From Streptococcus parasanguinis (lineage in GTDB: Bacteria; Bacillota; Bacilli; Lactobacillales; Streptococcaceae), in the NCBI RefSeq assembly GCF_019929185.1, contig NZ_JAHZPC010000008.1, positions 16,041 through 80,040 on the forward strand: a DNA stretch of 64,000 bases, in the 5' to 3' direction. The translations under genes and the position numbers were made by a program. Below, one piece after another: positions 9,765 through 18,461 of this stretch (positions within the stretch are counted from its first letter, which is position 1; each line of letters starts with the position of its first letter). Under the pieces are notes generated by a model. That model did no database searches. It was not told the origin of the DNA and saw only the letters and a program-made list of their open reading frames with translations.

Positions 9765-11044
9765 GCGGTCCCTCCCTCTAATCGCTTAAACAGCTCTTCC
9801 AAAGCTTCTTTTTCAGGTAATTTCAAGATTCGTGCTTGCTCTCTTACCAATTCTTTATAGGTTTCTGGCTGCTGGAGCAACGTATCTAGTTGCTGTTCCA
9901 TTTCTTCGACTGTATCTGTGATCGTGCTCAAGTCTTTATAGGCTTCCTGATGCACCGTGCTCTTCAAACCAAATAAGACTTGCCCATTTTCAAGAGCATG
10001 AAGACTACTACTCCATACTTCTTCTCCCTGGTTGCAATCCAGATAAATTGAGCAGCTGGATAACAAGTCCTCATATTTGTCCAGCGAAATCCCTGGATAG
10101 AGGCGCACATTGGAGCGAGTCGCTAAATCTGTCAATTTTGGACCCATAGCCGTCAAAGCAGCAATGTGAAAGGTCACTTGTGGGAATTGATGGGCCAGTC
10201 TAGATAAACCTTCAACCTCTTGAGAAGCCGTCATGACCAGGGCTTCTGGTTGAAAACTTTCCTGTTCCACATCTACCAGCCCTGACAAGGCTGTGATTCC
10301 GTCTTTTTTCTCTCTCAACAGACCATCTTCTACCAACAAAATCTGACTGACTTGTTCTTTGATCTCGTCTAGATCATTAGCGTCACTGGCACAGTATGCG
10401 AGTCTTTCCTTTGGTTTCTCTTTCACAACATCTAGCAATACCTTATCCATCAAAAGAATAGCTTCATCTTCCGGCAAGACTTGTTCTAGGACAGCTCTTT
10501 GCAGCTCTTTCTTATTGGCATACAGGCGATCCCGTCCCTTAGGAGTTTGAAGCAAAAAGGTTCCTTGTGAGACAAAGTGAAGCAAGACTTCTTCTTGTTG
10601 ACGGTTCAAATAGATGTCTAAATATGGTTGGCCAGCTTCCGTAAGGAGACTCTGTTTGCTTCTCCAGCCATAGCGGTTGTAGACATCAATGGATACGATC
10701 TCTTCTCCCTGACCAAACCATTCCACTCTGTCAACTGTTCGAGACAAGATATCCTCTCGCAAAACCACGTTGGCACGACGTTCCTCCCCATCAAAAAGAT
10801 AGGTCGTGATCCCTAGTGTCCAACATTCCCATAATTCTGGAACTGCTAGATTATTGAAAAATAAAGGTTTTCCAATTTTTGATACTGGGTCTTTTTGGGT
10901 AAAAAAGGTCGCAAGACTCTCTGTCTGTTGGTCCAAATCTGTTTCCAGATTAGTCACAAATACCCGGTAGGGCTGGCCAAGTTTGTCCAAGTATTTTTGC
11001 AAACGATCCAGCTCTCTGGTCTGCTCTGATGCAATAATGAACAT
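9761..11044 (-). CDS. GtfB/Gtf2-like accessory glycosylation protein
   Basis: This 427-residue protein resembles GtfB (Gtf2), the non-catalytic partner that holds the acceptor protein for GtfA. It has the GtfB-type N-terminal part (SKIGKPLFFNNLAVPELWE near residue 56), a middle acceptor-binding region and a C-terminal GT-B-like domain lacking a clear EX7E motif. It ends 4 bases inside the GtfA-like gene, so the pair is translationally coupled as expected for a heteromeric enzyme. A 26-base gap separates it from the GT2 gene upstream. The assignment rests on pattern and gene order, and identity to known GtfB proteins appears modest. Confidence 0.72.
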   Translation of the reverse strand: MFIIASEQTRELDRLQKYLDKLGQPYRVFVTNLETDLDQQTESLATFFTQKDPVSKIGKPLFFNNLAVPELWECWTLGITTYLFDGEERRANVVLREDILSRTVDRVEWFGQGEEIVSIDVYNRYGWRSKQSLLTEAGQPYLDIYLNRQQEEVLLHFVSQGTFLLQTPKGRDRLYANKKELQRAVLEQVLPEDEAILLMDKVLLDVVKEKPKERLAYCASDANDLDEIKEQVSQILLVEDGLLREKKDGITALSGLVDVEQESFQPEALVMTASQEVEGLSRLAHQFPQVTFHIAALTAMGPKLTDLATRSNVRLYPGISLDKYEDLLSSCSIYLDCNQGEEVWSSSLHALENGQVLFGLKSTVHQEAYKDLSTITDTVEEMEQQLDTLLQQPETYKELVREQARILKLPEKEALEELFKRLEGGTA

Positions 11045-11070
11045 GCTGATCCTTTCTCATCAATAAGGGG

Positions 11071-11958
11071 TTAGTCTATCGTTTCAATAAAACGGAGGTT
11101 GGTCACCACGCGCTCATAGGTTTCTGACCCTTGCAAGCCTGCTTCCTCTAATTTTTCAAGGGCCCGTTTCAAGCGCGTTTTATAGATATAACGATGCCAG
11201 GTCAAATCATAGCCCAACATCCCCAGTAGAGCCAACTTCTCCTGCTTAGCTTCCATCTCATCGACGACTCGCTTTTCTGTCCACACCTGGGACAGAGTAT
11301 CTGAGCGGCCCACACGATACCAATAAATACATTTCTCTGTATGAATCACCCGATTGGCTTTTAAGAAGAGTTTGTACATCAGGAAGTTATCCTCGACATT
11401 TTTTCCAACCGGAAAACGAAGCCCTTCAAATAAGCTACGCTTATAGAGCTTCATCATGGCACAAGCCCAGGCCATATCTCTGGTCTCCTGGATGGCATCG
11501 TGGTCCATGATCTCTCTCCCCTCATAAAGGGTCTCTGAATAATCGTCGTCCGTTACCTTGATCAAGTATTTGCTACTACTGTCATCATAGAGGTTATAGT
11601 TGGCTACGGAAACATCCGCATTATACTTTTGAAGTTGGCGATAGAGCACTTCTACATAGTCCTCCGTCACCCAGTCATCTGGATCAATAAAGGTGATGTA
11701 ATCACCAGTCGCTAGCTCAATCCCTGTATTCCGAGCAGCAGATAAGCCCCCATTTTCTTGGCGAACGTAGCGGATGCGCGCATCCTTCCTAAAAAATTCT
11801 TTACAGATCTCTTCTGATTGGTCTGGCGAACCATCATTGACCAGGATAATTTCAAGGTGAGGGTAAGTCTGATGGACAACCGTTTCCAAACATTGTCTCA
11901 AATAAGCTTCTACATTATAGATGGGAATGATGATACTCACTACTTCATTTGTTTCCAT
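11071..11958 (-). CDS. Family 2 glycosyltransferase
   Basis: This ~295-residue GT-A fold enzyme transfers a sugar from a nucleotide donor. The N-terminal VSIIIPIYNVEAYL, VNDGSPDQS (about residue 38) and the metal-binding DPDDW (about residue 93) are typical of GT2. There are no membrane helices, so it acts in the cytoplasm. I take METNEVVS at 11958 as the start. An in-frame ATG at 11970 (MRRSM) is the alternative, and both have weak ribosome sites. It overlaps the end of the GT8 gene by 14 bases, so it is co-translated with it, and it probably extends the glycan started by the GtfA/B-like pair. Confidence 0.85.
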   Translation of the reverse strand: METNEVVSIIIPIYNVEAYLRQCLETVVHQTYPHLEIILVNDGSPDQSEEICKEFFRKDARIRYVRQENGGLSAARNTGIELATGDYITFIDPDDWVTEDYVEVLYRQLQKYNADVSVANYNLYDDSSSKYLIKVTDDDYSETLYEGREIMDHDAIQETRDMAWACAMMKLYKRSLFEGLRFPVGKNVEDNFLMYKLFLKANRVIHTEKCIYWYRVGRSDTLSQVWTEKRVVDEMEAKQEKLALLGMLGYDLTWHRYIYKTRLKRALEKLEEAGLQGSETYERVVTNLRFIETID

Positions 11959-13168
11959 GCTTCTTCTCATTTCTCTTTAAATAATCGCGAATCGCTGCCA
12001 CCATCTCTTGCACCTGATCATCCGCAAATACTTGATTCTCTCCATTCTCCACATGATTGGTTCCTTCAAAAGAGAAAATCGGTAAGCCCAATTGATGAAT
12101 CCTTTGCGTCATCTGATCCACCTCATCATAGGGATTGATATCCAGATAGAAATCCAATTTTTCTAGGACTTTTCGACTGGTCAAGGGATCAAAAGAGGGA
12201 TAAAGAAAGAGGTTAGGGTAGCGTTCTAATTGCACCAAGTTAAAGCCAAAATGGCTATGGGCAAGAACATGAATCGCGACATCTGGCAACTCTTTTAACA
12301 ACGTCTCCAACTCGTGGATATCTGCTGTATGGGTATAAATAGCCGCATGATAAGGAAAAGTTCCCACTAGATCCTGATAATTTTGCTTCAAAATCGGTTT
12401 TCGAAGCAAAATTTCCTCCCAAGAGAGGGCATAATAAAACCACCATTGTTCACGAAAACGATTGAAGCGTTTGGAGGTCCATGGTTTATTATGAGAGGTG
12501 TAATGAATGACCGCAGGAATCCCTTGGAAGGCATCATACCAGTCCAAATCCCCATAGAGATATTGATCCTTATCAGACCCTACTTGTAGATTATAGGTCC
12601 AAGGTAATGGATACCAAACATCTTTGAAATACAGATTCAAAATTCCTTGATCTCCGTAGACATGCTGATGGTGCTCGCGAGTGAGGTCAAAAAGAGCCTC
12701 TGTTACTTGGTGCTCTTGCCACCAAGTCTTATCAATCACCAAAAGCCCAGCATTAAATCCATCTATCGTCGTTGGCTTATCTACCACCGCGCCCAGTCCA
12801 TAACCTTTTAGATCGACCTCAAATAAAGGCGATAAATCCTGTGTAAAGATCATGTCACAATCCAGATAGAGGATCCGTTCTTCCTCCACAAACTCTGGAA
12901 TAGCGTAACGGAAATAGGTCGCATAGTGAATATGGTCACTTGGAAGCGAGAAGGATTGGAATTGCTCGGGAGATATCCGACAATTGATCACCTCTGAATC
13001 CAACTGGCGCAAGCGCTGATTCATGATAGTAAACCACTCTGTTGGTAGATCCTCATTTAAGACATAAATTTTCAACTGATCCTGATGGGCACACAGTGAC
13101 TTCATAGCGGTTTCCAACTTTTCCATATAAGATAGATCCGCTGAAAACACGACAGCTTTTTTACTCAT
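11945..13168 (-). CDS. Family 8 glycosyltransferase with an extra C-terminal domain
   Basis: This 407-residue protein has an N-terminal GT8 domain (residues about 1-275) with the metal-binding DCD at 103-105, the GDQGILN stretch (about residue 177) and HYTSHNKPW (about residue 226). GT8 enzymes transfer galactose or glucose from UDP-sugars. The remaining ~130 residues are not part of GT8 and resemble the C-terminal half of the GtfB-like protein encoded two genes downstream (similar FxLYPxxxxxxxxxxLxxxxxYLDxN pattern). It is the first gene of the four-gene cluster. The likely role is elongation of a protein O-glycan in the cytoplasm. Confidence 0.82.
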   Translation of the reverse strand: MSKKAVVFSADLSYMEKLETAMKSLCAHQDQLKIYVLNEDLPTEWFTIMNQRLRQLDSEVINCRISPEQFQSFSLPSDHIHYATYFRYAIPEFVEEERILYLDCDMIFTQDLSPLFEVDLKGYGLGAVVDKPTTIDGFNAGLLVIDKTWWQEHQVTEALFDLTREHHQHVYGDQGILNLYFKDVWYPLPWTYNLQVGSDKDQYLYGDLDWYDAFQGIPAVIHYTSHNKPWTSKRFNRFREQWWFYYALSWEEILLRKPILKQNYQDLVGTFPYHAAIYTHTADIHELETLLKELPDVAIHVLAHSHFGFNLVQLERYPNLFLYPSFDPLTSRKVLEKLDFYLDINPYDEVDQMTQRIHQLGLPIFSFEGTNHVENGENQVFADDQVQEMVAAIRDYLKRNEKKHGNK

Positions 13169-13233
13169 AACTCCCCCTTATTTTCTTCCATTAGAATACC
13201 ATTTTCAAGAGAGGAAGACAATTTCTAGGCCCC

Positions 13234-13272
13234 AAAAAAGAGGCCTAAACAAATGTCTATGACCTCTTTTAC
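13234..13272 (-). terminator. Terminator after pncA
   Basis: On the minus strand AAAAGAGG pairs with CCTCTTTT around a loop of about 18 bases, and the T run continues. It lies directly after the pncA stop and separates codY-pncA from the glycosyltransferase cluster. Confidence 0.75.
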
Positions 13273-13281
13273 AATGTTTTC

Positions 13282-13860
13282 TTATTTAGTATCTAATACA
13301 GCTAGTGCGCCGTCTACCAAGCTTGCCCCTAAGACATGCTTGAAATGATTCAAGGCAAACTGGTGATTTTCAGGAGTGAGCGACGCCACTGCAGGTTCTA
13401 CGACTTCGATCTGGTAGCCGAGATTGTAGGCATCAACCGCTGTATGAAGGACACAGATATCAGTCAAGACACCTGTCAAAATAACGGTATCTACATGGCG
13501 TTCCCGCAGGCGGATATCTAGGTCCGTTCCTGAAAAAGCAGAATAATGACGTTTATCCATCCAAAAGACGCGTGGATCCGCTTTATGCTCCTGATAAAAA
13601 TCTGCCAAAGGGCCGTACAAATCACGTCCGCTGGTCCCAATGATATTATGAGGTGGGAAGAGCTTGCTTTCAGGATGAAATGGATCCTCTACATCATGCG
13701 CATCAATGGCAAAAAAGACATAGGCTCCTTGGTCAAAGGCCAATTGGGTCACCTGAGCAATGGTCTCAGAAATGGCTTGTGCAGGAGCACCTGCCGTAAG
13801 CTTACCATCATCTGCTACGAAATCGACAGTGTAGTCAATTGAAATCAAAGCTTTAGTCAT
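13282..13860 (-). CDS. pncA: Nicotinamidase
   Basis: This 192-residue isochorismatase-fold enzyme hydrolyses nicotinamide to nicotinate for NAD salvage. All expected residues are present in the numbering of the pneumococcal enzyme: the catalytic triad Asp9, Lys103 and Cys136, and the metal ligands Asp53, His55, Glu64 and His71. Its start codon overlaps the codY stop (TAATG), so it is co-translated with codY, the same order as in S. pneumoniae. That ties NAD salvage to the CodY operon. It is cytoplasmic. Confidence 0.93.
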   Translation of the reverse strand: MTKALISIDYTVDFVADDGKLTAGAPAQAISETIAQVTQLAFDQGAYVFFAIDAHDVEDPFHPESKLFPPHNIIGTSGRDLYGPLADFYQEHKADPRVFWMDKRHYSAFSGTDLDIRLRERHVDTVILTGVLTDICVLHTAVDAYNLGYQIEVVEPAVASLTPENHQFALNHFKHVLGASLVDGALAVLDTK

Positions 13861-14648
13861 TAGTAATCTCTTTTCTTAATTTCCTCAAAGATATCTGGAA
13901 TCAACACTTTGAGATAGGTTCCCTTCATTCCAAGAGAACGGCTTTCAATAATACCAGCTGACTCCAATTTCCGGAGTGCATTGACAATCACAGAGCGGGT
14001 GATACCAATCCGATCTGCAATAATAGAAGCAGTCAACTGTCCCTCATTTCCTTTCAATTCACTAAGGATGGCAGAAACAGCACGCAATTCAGAGTAAGAC
14101 AAGGTATTGACAGCCATATTCACCGCTGTCCGACGACGAATATTCTTCTCGTCTTCCTCGCGTTGGTAGTTCAACATTTGAATCCCTACCACGGTACTCG
14201 CAATCTCAACCAAGATCAAATCATCATCCGCAAACTGTTTATCATTGCGCCAAATGATCAAGGAACCCAATCGAATCCCAGAAACATGAATAGGCGCAAT
14301 GGTCGTCAAGCCATCAGGAAATTCAGACTTGGTTTCGACCGGAAAGATACTCAAATCATGGTCCACATCTAAATTAGCTTCTGTATCGTAGACCAAACTA
14401 GCTGCCTTGGCATAATCTTCTGGTAATTTTTTATTTTGAAAGAAAGCTTCTACCCGGTCATTGTTGGTCTTGTAACGCATGAAATAACCAAGAAGGGTTC
14501 CCTTGCTATTAATGATACAGGCATTACAGTGGATAATATCCGCTAATTGCTGGGCAATATCATTATAAGGCATCTCGAACTGCAACTGTTCATCAGTCCG
14601 TTTCAAGATGGATGTAATTTTACGTGTCTTTTCTAATAAGTTTGCCAT
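13860..14648 (-). CDS. codY: Global nutrient regulator CodY
   Basis: CodY (262 residues) senses branched-chain amino acids and represses amino-acid uptake and biosynthesis genes in nutrient-rich cells. Residues about 1-155 form the GAF sensor domain, and the winged helix-turn-helix lies near 205-255 ([25 protein letters not shown]). The length matches other streptococcal CodY proteins. It is transcribed together with pncA. A CodY-box match lies about 60 bases upstream of the start, so it may control its own transcription. Confidence 0.98.
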   Translation of the reverse strand: MANLLEKTRKITSILKRTDEQLQFEMPYNDIAQQLADIIHCNACIINSKGTLLGYFMRYKTNNDRVEAFFQNKKLPEDYAKAASLVYDTEANLDVDHDLSIFPVETKSEFPDGLTTIAPIHVSGIRLGSLIIWRNDKQFADDDLILVEIASTVVGIQMLNYQREEDEKNIRRRTAVNMAVNTLSYSELRAVSAILSELKGNEGQLTASIIADRIGITRSVIVNALRKLESAGIIESRSLGMKGTYLKVLIPDIFEEIKKRDY

Positions 14649-14706
14649 AATAAACCTCGCATATAGTCAGCTCAAGTATATCATATAAGTGTGGGAATTT
14701 CAATCA

Positions 14707-14721
14707 AATTATCTGAAAATT
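14707..14721. promoter_or_regulatory. CodY box upstream of codY
   Basis: AATTATCTGAAAATT matches the CodY consensus AATTTTCWGAAAATT at 14 of 15 positions. Its place 59-73 bases before the codY start codon suggests autoregulation, as reported for CodY in other Firmicutes. Confidence 0.75.
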
Positions 14722-14793
14722 ATTTATTTTTTCTACAATTATGCGCAATTCAGAAAAATGTCGATTCGATGACATGGATTTTATAAAATGAAT

Positions 14794-14827
14794 CAAAAAA
14801 AGATTGAAGACTTTCCTCTTCAATCCT
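14794..14827 (-). terminator. Terminator after alaT
   Basis: On the minus strand GATTGAAGA and TCTTCAATC form a perfect 9-bp stem around a 6-base loop, followed by seven T. It lies right after the alaT stop codon and upstream of the codY promoter region. Confidence 0.9.
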
Positions 14828-14835
14828 TTATCTAA

Positions 14836-16050
14836 TTAACGTTTGTATTGTTTCAAGAAACGAGTCATTTTTTCTTGAATTTGAGCTAACTCATCGACAC
14901 GTGGAAGGTAAACGATCCGGAAGTGATCTGGATCTTTCCAGTTAAAGCCGCGGCCATGAACCAAGAGAATCTTTTCTTGCTTCAAGAATTCTAAAACAAA
15001 TTGTTCATCATCATCCACGCGGTACATGTCCCGATCAATCTTAGGGAAGATATAGAGACCAGCCTTTGGCTTAACAGCTGAGAGGCCTGGAATATCATTA
15101 ATAGCTTTGTAGATAAAGTTGCGTTGTTCGTAGATTCGACCACCTGGAAGCAAGAGTTCATCCACGGATTGGTAACCTCCAAGAGAGGTTTGCACAACTT
15201 GTTGAGACAAGACATTTGAACAAAGACGCATATTGGACAACATGTTCAAGCCTTCGATATAGCCCTTCACATGATGCTTGGGTCCGGATAGAACCATCCA
15301 ACCAACACGGAAACCGGCAATCCGGTGAGATTTTGACAAGCCATTCATACTCACACAGAAGAGATCAGGCGCTAAACTTGCAATAGCCGTGTGTTTTTCC
15401 CCATCCATGACCAAACGATCGTAGATTTCATCTGCGAAGATAATCAAGTTATTTTGTCGAGCGATCTCTACAATCTCAAGTAGGATCTCATCTGGATAGA
15501 GGGCACCTGTTGGGTTATTCGGGTTGATGACAACGATAGCTTTAGTGTTTGAGGTGATTTTCGACTTGATATCTTCAATATCTGGATACCAGTTTGCTTC
15601 TTCATCACAAAGATAGTGAACGGCATTCCCACCAGCTAGGCTGACGGCTGCTGTCCAAAGAGGATAGTCCGGCATGGGAACCAAGACCTCATCCCCATTG
15701 TCCAAAAGTCCTTGCATGGACATGACGATCAGCTCACTCACTCCATTCCCAAGGTAAATATCATCAATATCCACATTTGGAATTTTTTTCAACTGGCAGT
15801 ACTGCATGATTGCTTTGCGGGCTGAAAAAATCCCTTTTGAGTCTGAATAGCCTTCACTATCACGCGCATTCATGATCAAATCATGGATGACTTCATCTGG
15901 AGCTGTAAAGCCAAATTCAGCAGGATTCCCCGTATTCAAACGTAGAATTTTTTCTCCATTTGCTCGCATGCGCATGGCTTCTTCCAAGACTGGACCACGA
16001 ATATCGTAAGCGACATGTTCGAGTTTGCTTGATTTATTATATTCCTTCAT
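14836..16050 (-). CDS. alaT: PLP-dependent alanine aminotransferase (AlaT type)
   Basis: This 404-residue fold-type I aminotransferase closely follows the pattern of E. coli AlaT, which makes alanine from pyruvate and glutamate. The N-terminal SSKLEHVAYDIRGPVL, the INPNNPTGA motif (about residue 175) and the PLP-lysine region NGLSKSHRIAGFR (about residue 236) are present. It lies just upstream of codY on the same strand but has its own terminator, so it is a separate unit. CodY control is plausible but no clear box is visible directly upstream of it. Confidence 0.88.
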   Translation of the reverse strand: MKEYNKSSKLEHVAYDIRGPVLEEAMRMRANGEKILRLNTGNPAEFGFTAPDEVIHDLIMNARDSEGYSDSKGIFSARKAIMQYCQLKKIPNVDIDDIYLGNGVSELIVMSMQGLLDNGDEVLVPMPDYPLWTAAVSLAGGNAVHYLCDEEANWYPDIEDIKSKITSNTKAIVVINPNNPTGALYPDEILLEIVEIARQNNLIIFADEIYDRLVMDGEKHTAIASLAPDLFCVSMNGLSKSHRIAGFRVGWMVLSGPKHHVKGYIEGLNMLSNMRLCSNVLSQQVVQTSLGGYQSVDELLLPGGRIYEQRNFIYKAINDIPGLSAVKPKAGLYIFPKIDRDMYRVDDDEQFVLEFLKQEKILLVHGRGFNWKDPDHFRIVYLPRVDELAQIQEKMTRFLKQYKR

Positions 16051-16258
16051 ATTCTGCCTCGATTCACGAAATTATCTCTATTATACCACTAGTTCAAATA
16101 GAGTACAAACCGAGGACTTTAAAAATTCTGCAAAAATATAGCAGAAAAGCGAGACTTTACCTTTACATTCTAGCTCAAAAGAGATAAAATATAAGTGTAT
16201 AAAGAATAGGATTCCCTTCTATTCTATCCATGTTTTCAAGCTATAAGGAGGTAGGATT

Positions 16259-16711
16259 ATGTCTCAAAAATACGAAAACATTATGGTCGCTGTCGACGGT
16301 TCTCATGAAGCAGAATTAGCCTTTGAAAAAGGGGTTAACGTTTCTCTTCGCAACGGCTCTAAATTGACTATTGCCCACGTCATCGATACCCGTGCTCTTC
16401 AAAGCGTCTCAACTTTTGATGCTGAGGTCTACGAAGAATTGCAAGAAGAAGCCAACGAATTGCTCAAGGGCTACAAGGAACGTGCTGAAAAAGTCGGCGT
16501 TCAAAATGTTGTGACTGTTGTAGAAATGGGAAATCCAAAAGTCCTCTTGGCCAATGATATCCCTAGTAAAGAAGGGGTTGACCTTATTATGGTCGGAGCT
16601 ACCGGACTCAATGCCTTCGAACGTTTAATGGTCGGATCCTCCTCAGAATATATCCTTCGCCACGCCAAAGTAGACTTACTAGTAGTACGTGATAAGGATA
16701 AAACCATGTAA
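16259..16711 (+). CDS. Universal stress protein UspA family
   Basis: This 150-residue single-domain Usp protein has the N-terminal IMVAVDGSHEAELAF stretch and the ATP-binding G2XG9XGS pattern (GATGLNAFERLMVGSSS, about residues 119-135), so it should bind ATP and dimerise in the cytoplasm. The ATG is preceded by TAAGGAGG. It is transcribed divergently from alaT and followed by a 151-bp hairpin-rich element. Its exact role in streptococci is not established; stress or stationary-phase functions are usual for the family. Confidence 0.92.
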   Translation: MSQKYENIMVAVDGSHEAELAFEKGVNVSLRNGSKLTIAHVIDTRALQSVSTFDAEVYEELQEEANELLKGYKERAEKVGVQNVVTVVEMGNPKVLLANDIPSKEGVDLIMVGATGLNAFERLMVGSSSEYILRHAKVDLLVVRDKDKTM

Positions 16712-16724
16712 GAAAGAAAAAGTT

Positions 16725-16875
16725 ATATTGAAAACTTTCCTTAGGTGAGTACGGACGTCAGCGAACTTCTTCGAAGTTCCATGACTAAGTTTTGAGCCTA
16801 AGGTCTCAAAACTCCCGAGTGCTAGAAACAATAGTGTTTCTAGCACTTGTCTCACGGTGGAAAGTTTTTCAATAT
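16725..16875 (+). repeat. 151-bp palindromic multi-hairpin element
   Basis: The ends are inverted repeats (ATATTGAAAACTTTCC at the left and its near-complement at the right). Inside are three more hairpins: GAACTTC/GAAGTTC near 16763-16779, AGTTTTGAG/CTCAAAACT near 16788-16812, and GTGCTAGAAACA/TGTTTCTAGCAC near 16819-16846. It starts 13 bases after the uspA stop and has no open reading frame of note. It looks like a small mobile palindromic element or a structured 3' UTR. I cannot match it to a named repeat. Confidence 0.7.
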
Positions 16876-16964
16876 TTTTTATAAATTTTAAAAATAAGAA
16901 CATATTTCGACTTCTTTGTAGAGCACTTTACTTATCTTAGTAAAAAATAGTTTGTCTACATTCT

Positions 16965-17001
16965 AAAAAAGGTTTGGAACCTTTGTTCCAAACCTTTTTT
17001 A
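16965..17001. terminator. Bidirectional terminator between uspA and the HAD gene
   Basis: GGTTTGGAAC and GTTCCAAACC form a 10-bp stem flanked by A-run on the left and T-run on the right, so it can work for uspA on the plus strand and for the convergent HAD gene, whose stop codon lies inside it. Confidence 0.9.
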
Positions 17002-18399
17002 GTTGTCTTTTTTTGCTTCTTTTTGTTTTGCATGTTTTTCGTAGGCCTTGAGCTGGCGATCGAGTTCTTTTTTGATGGCTGGTTCTGGGGCGTATTTTTC
17101 TTCCCAATCATCTGGCTTCAGAATTTTGTGGGTTACTGGATCAAAGTGCGCCTTTCCATCTGGGAAAATCTTGCCCATATTGGCCCTGTGAACAATCTCA
17201 AAGACCTCTTCAGGATCGACCCCCATTAATACAAAGCTACCATAAGTCAAATAGAGGGTATCAATCAAGGCATCAACCTGCCCTACCATGGAGATCTCAG
17301 CTGGATGCTTGCTACGAACCTTATCTGCAGCCTTATCCAAGGCTTCGTGAAGAGCTGCCACCGAGCGGTCAAATTCTTCCTCACTTGTGCTAGCTGCTCG
17401 GACAAATTCTACCAACTCCTCTTGCTTGAACATGGTCCGATAAAGGGCGTCTTGAGGCTGCCAAACAACTGGTTTCTCCTGAGTTTCCCCATCCATCACA
17501 CCATGGAAGGTTTTGACCTTATTGAAGTGATCATCCTTAGAAAGAAAGAGTTCTTTCTCTGAAAGAATACCAAAGTGTTGCAGGGCCTTTTGAATGCCAT
17601 CCTTGCCATTACTAGTCGTGGTATGCTTGGCAATTGCCTTGACACTGGTCGTCCCATTTCCCATCGCAATAGACAAGCCAACACCTGACAGCATCTCTAA
17701 GTCATTATCAGAATCTCCAAAAGCCATCACTTCATCGATGTCAAAGCCAAATTCCTGACCAACGATGCGGATCCCTTCTAACTTGGAAATCCCTGGGTTG
17801 AGGACATCTGCTGCAAAAGGACTAGAACGTGTGAATTTCAGATGTGGAAACTCTTTTTCAATTTTTGCAGTCTCTTCTGGACTCGATAAGATCAACACTT
17901 GGTAGATTGGTTCTTGCGCTAGTGCATAGAGGGTGTCCTGATCTTGTGGGACGACCTTGCTAACCACTTTGTTAAATCCACGACTGACTGTACGGGCCAT
18001 TTTGCGGGGCACAAAGCGACTGGACCAGGTTGAAATAGGACTCATCCCAAAACTCATAATCCGAGAACCAAATACCCCATCCTTGGTACCGAGAGCAATT
18101 TCCTTGCGGTGTTCTCGAGCATAGTCAATTAGTTGGTGCAGACTCTTTTTATCGATTGGGCTAGTAAACAGCACGCGGTCCTTGGTCAAAATATACTGAC
18201 CATTATAGGTCACTGCAAAATCAAAACCATAGCGTTCCATAAACGGTTTGACAAAGGCCGGTCCCCGCCCTGTCGCAAGGCCTACATAGATCCCTTCTTC
18301 CTTTAAAGACTGAATGGCTTTTTCTGTTGATTTGAGGACCGCTCGACTATCATTGACCAAGGTTCCATCGATATCAAAAAAGACTGCTTTTATTTCCAT
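16999..18399 (-). CDS. Cof-type HAD phosphatase fused to a PRA-PH/MazG-like domain
   Basis: Residues about 1-270 form a Cof-type (HAD-IIB) phosphatase with the catalytic DIDGT at residues 9-13 and the late GDSDND motif (about residue 223). Residues about 290-430 resemble the all-alpha NTP pyrophosphohydrolase fold of PRA-PH/MazG proteins, with KQEELVEFVRAAS, then EISMVGQVDALIDTLYLTYG, the usual E-rich and D-rich helices. The two activities together suggest cleansing of nucleotides or sugar phosphates, which is inference. At 466 residues it is much longer than a lone Cof protein (~270). Confidence 0.85.
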   Translation of the reverse strand: MEIKAVFFDIDGTLVNDSRAVLKSTEKAIQSLKEEGIYVGLATGRGPAFVKPFMERYGFDFAVTYNGQYILTKDRVLFTSPIDKKSLHQLIDYAREHRKEIALGTKDGVFGSRIMSFGMSPISTWSSRFVPRKMARTVSRGFNKVVSKVVPQDQDTLYALAQEPIYQVLILSSPEETAKIEKEFPHLKFTRSSPFAADVLNPGISKLEGIRIVGQEFGFDIDEVMAFGDSDNDLEMLSGVGLSIAMGNGTTSVKAIAKHTTTSNGKDGIQKALQHFGILSEKELFLSKDDHFNKVKTFHGVMDGETQEKPVVWQPQDALYRTMFKQEELVEFVRAASTSEEEFDRSVAALHEALDKAADKVRSKHPAEISMVGQVDALIDTLYLTYGSFVLMGVDPEEVFEIVHRANMGKIFPDGKAHFDPVTHKILKPDDWEEKYAPEPAIKKELDRQLKAYEKHAKQKEAKKDN

Positions 18400-18461
18400 G
18401 TCTACTGTTTCTTTCTTTTTATGATAAAATAAATTATATCATATATTCCAAGGAGCTTCAC

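Noticed and set aside
8271..11044. Accessory Sec (SecA2/SecY2) locus
   Set aside because: Only GtfA/GtfB-like enzymes are present; the SecA found at 24633-27152 is the housekeeping one with a C-terminal zinc motif.
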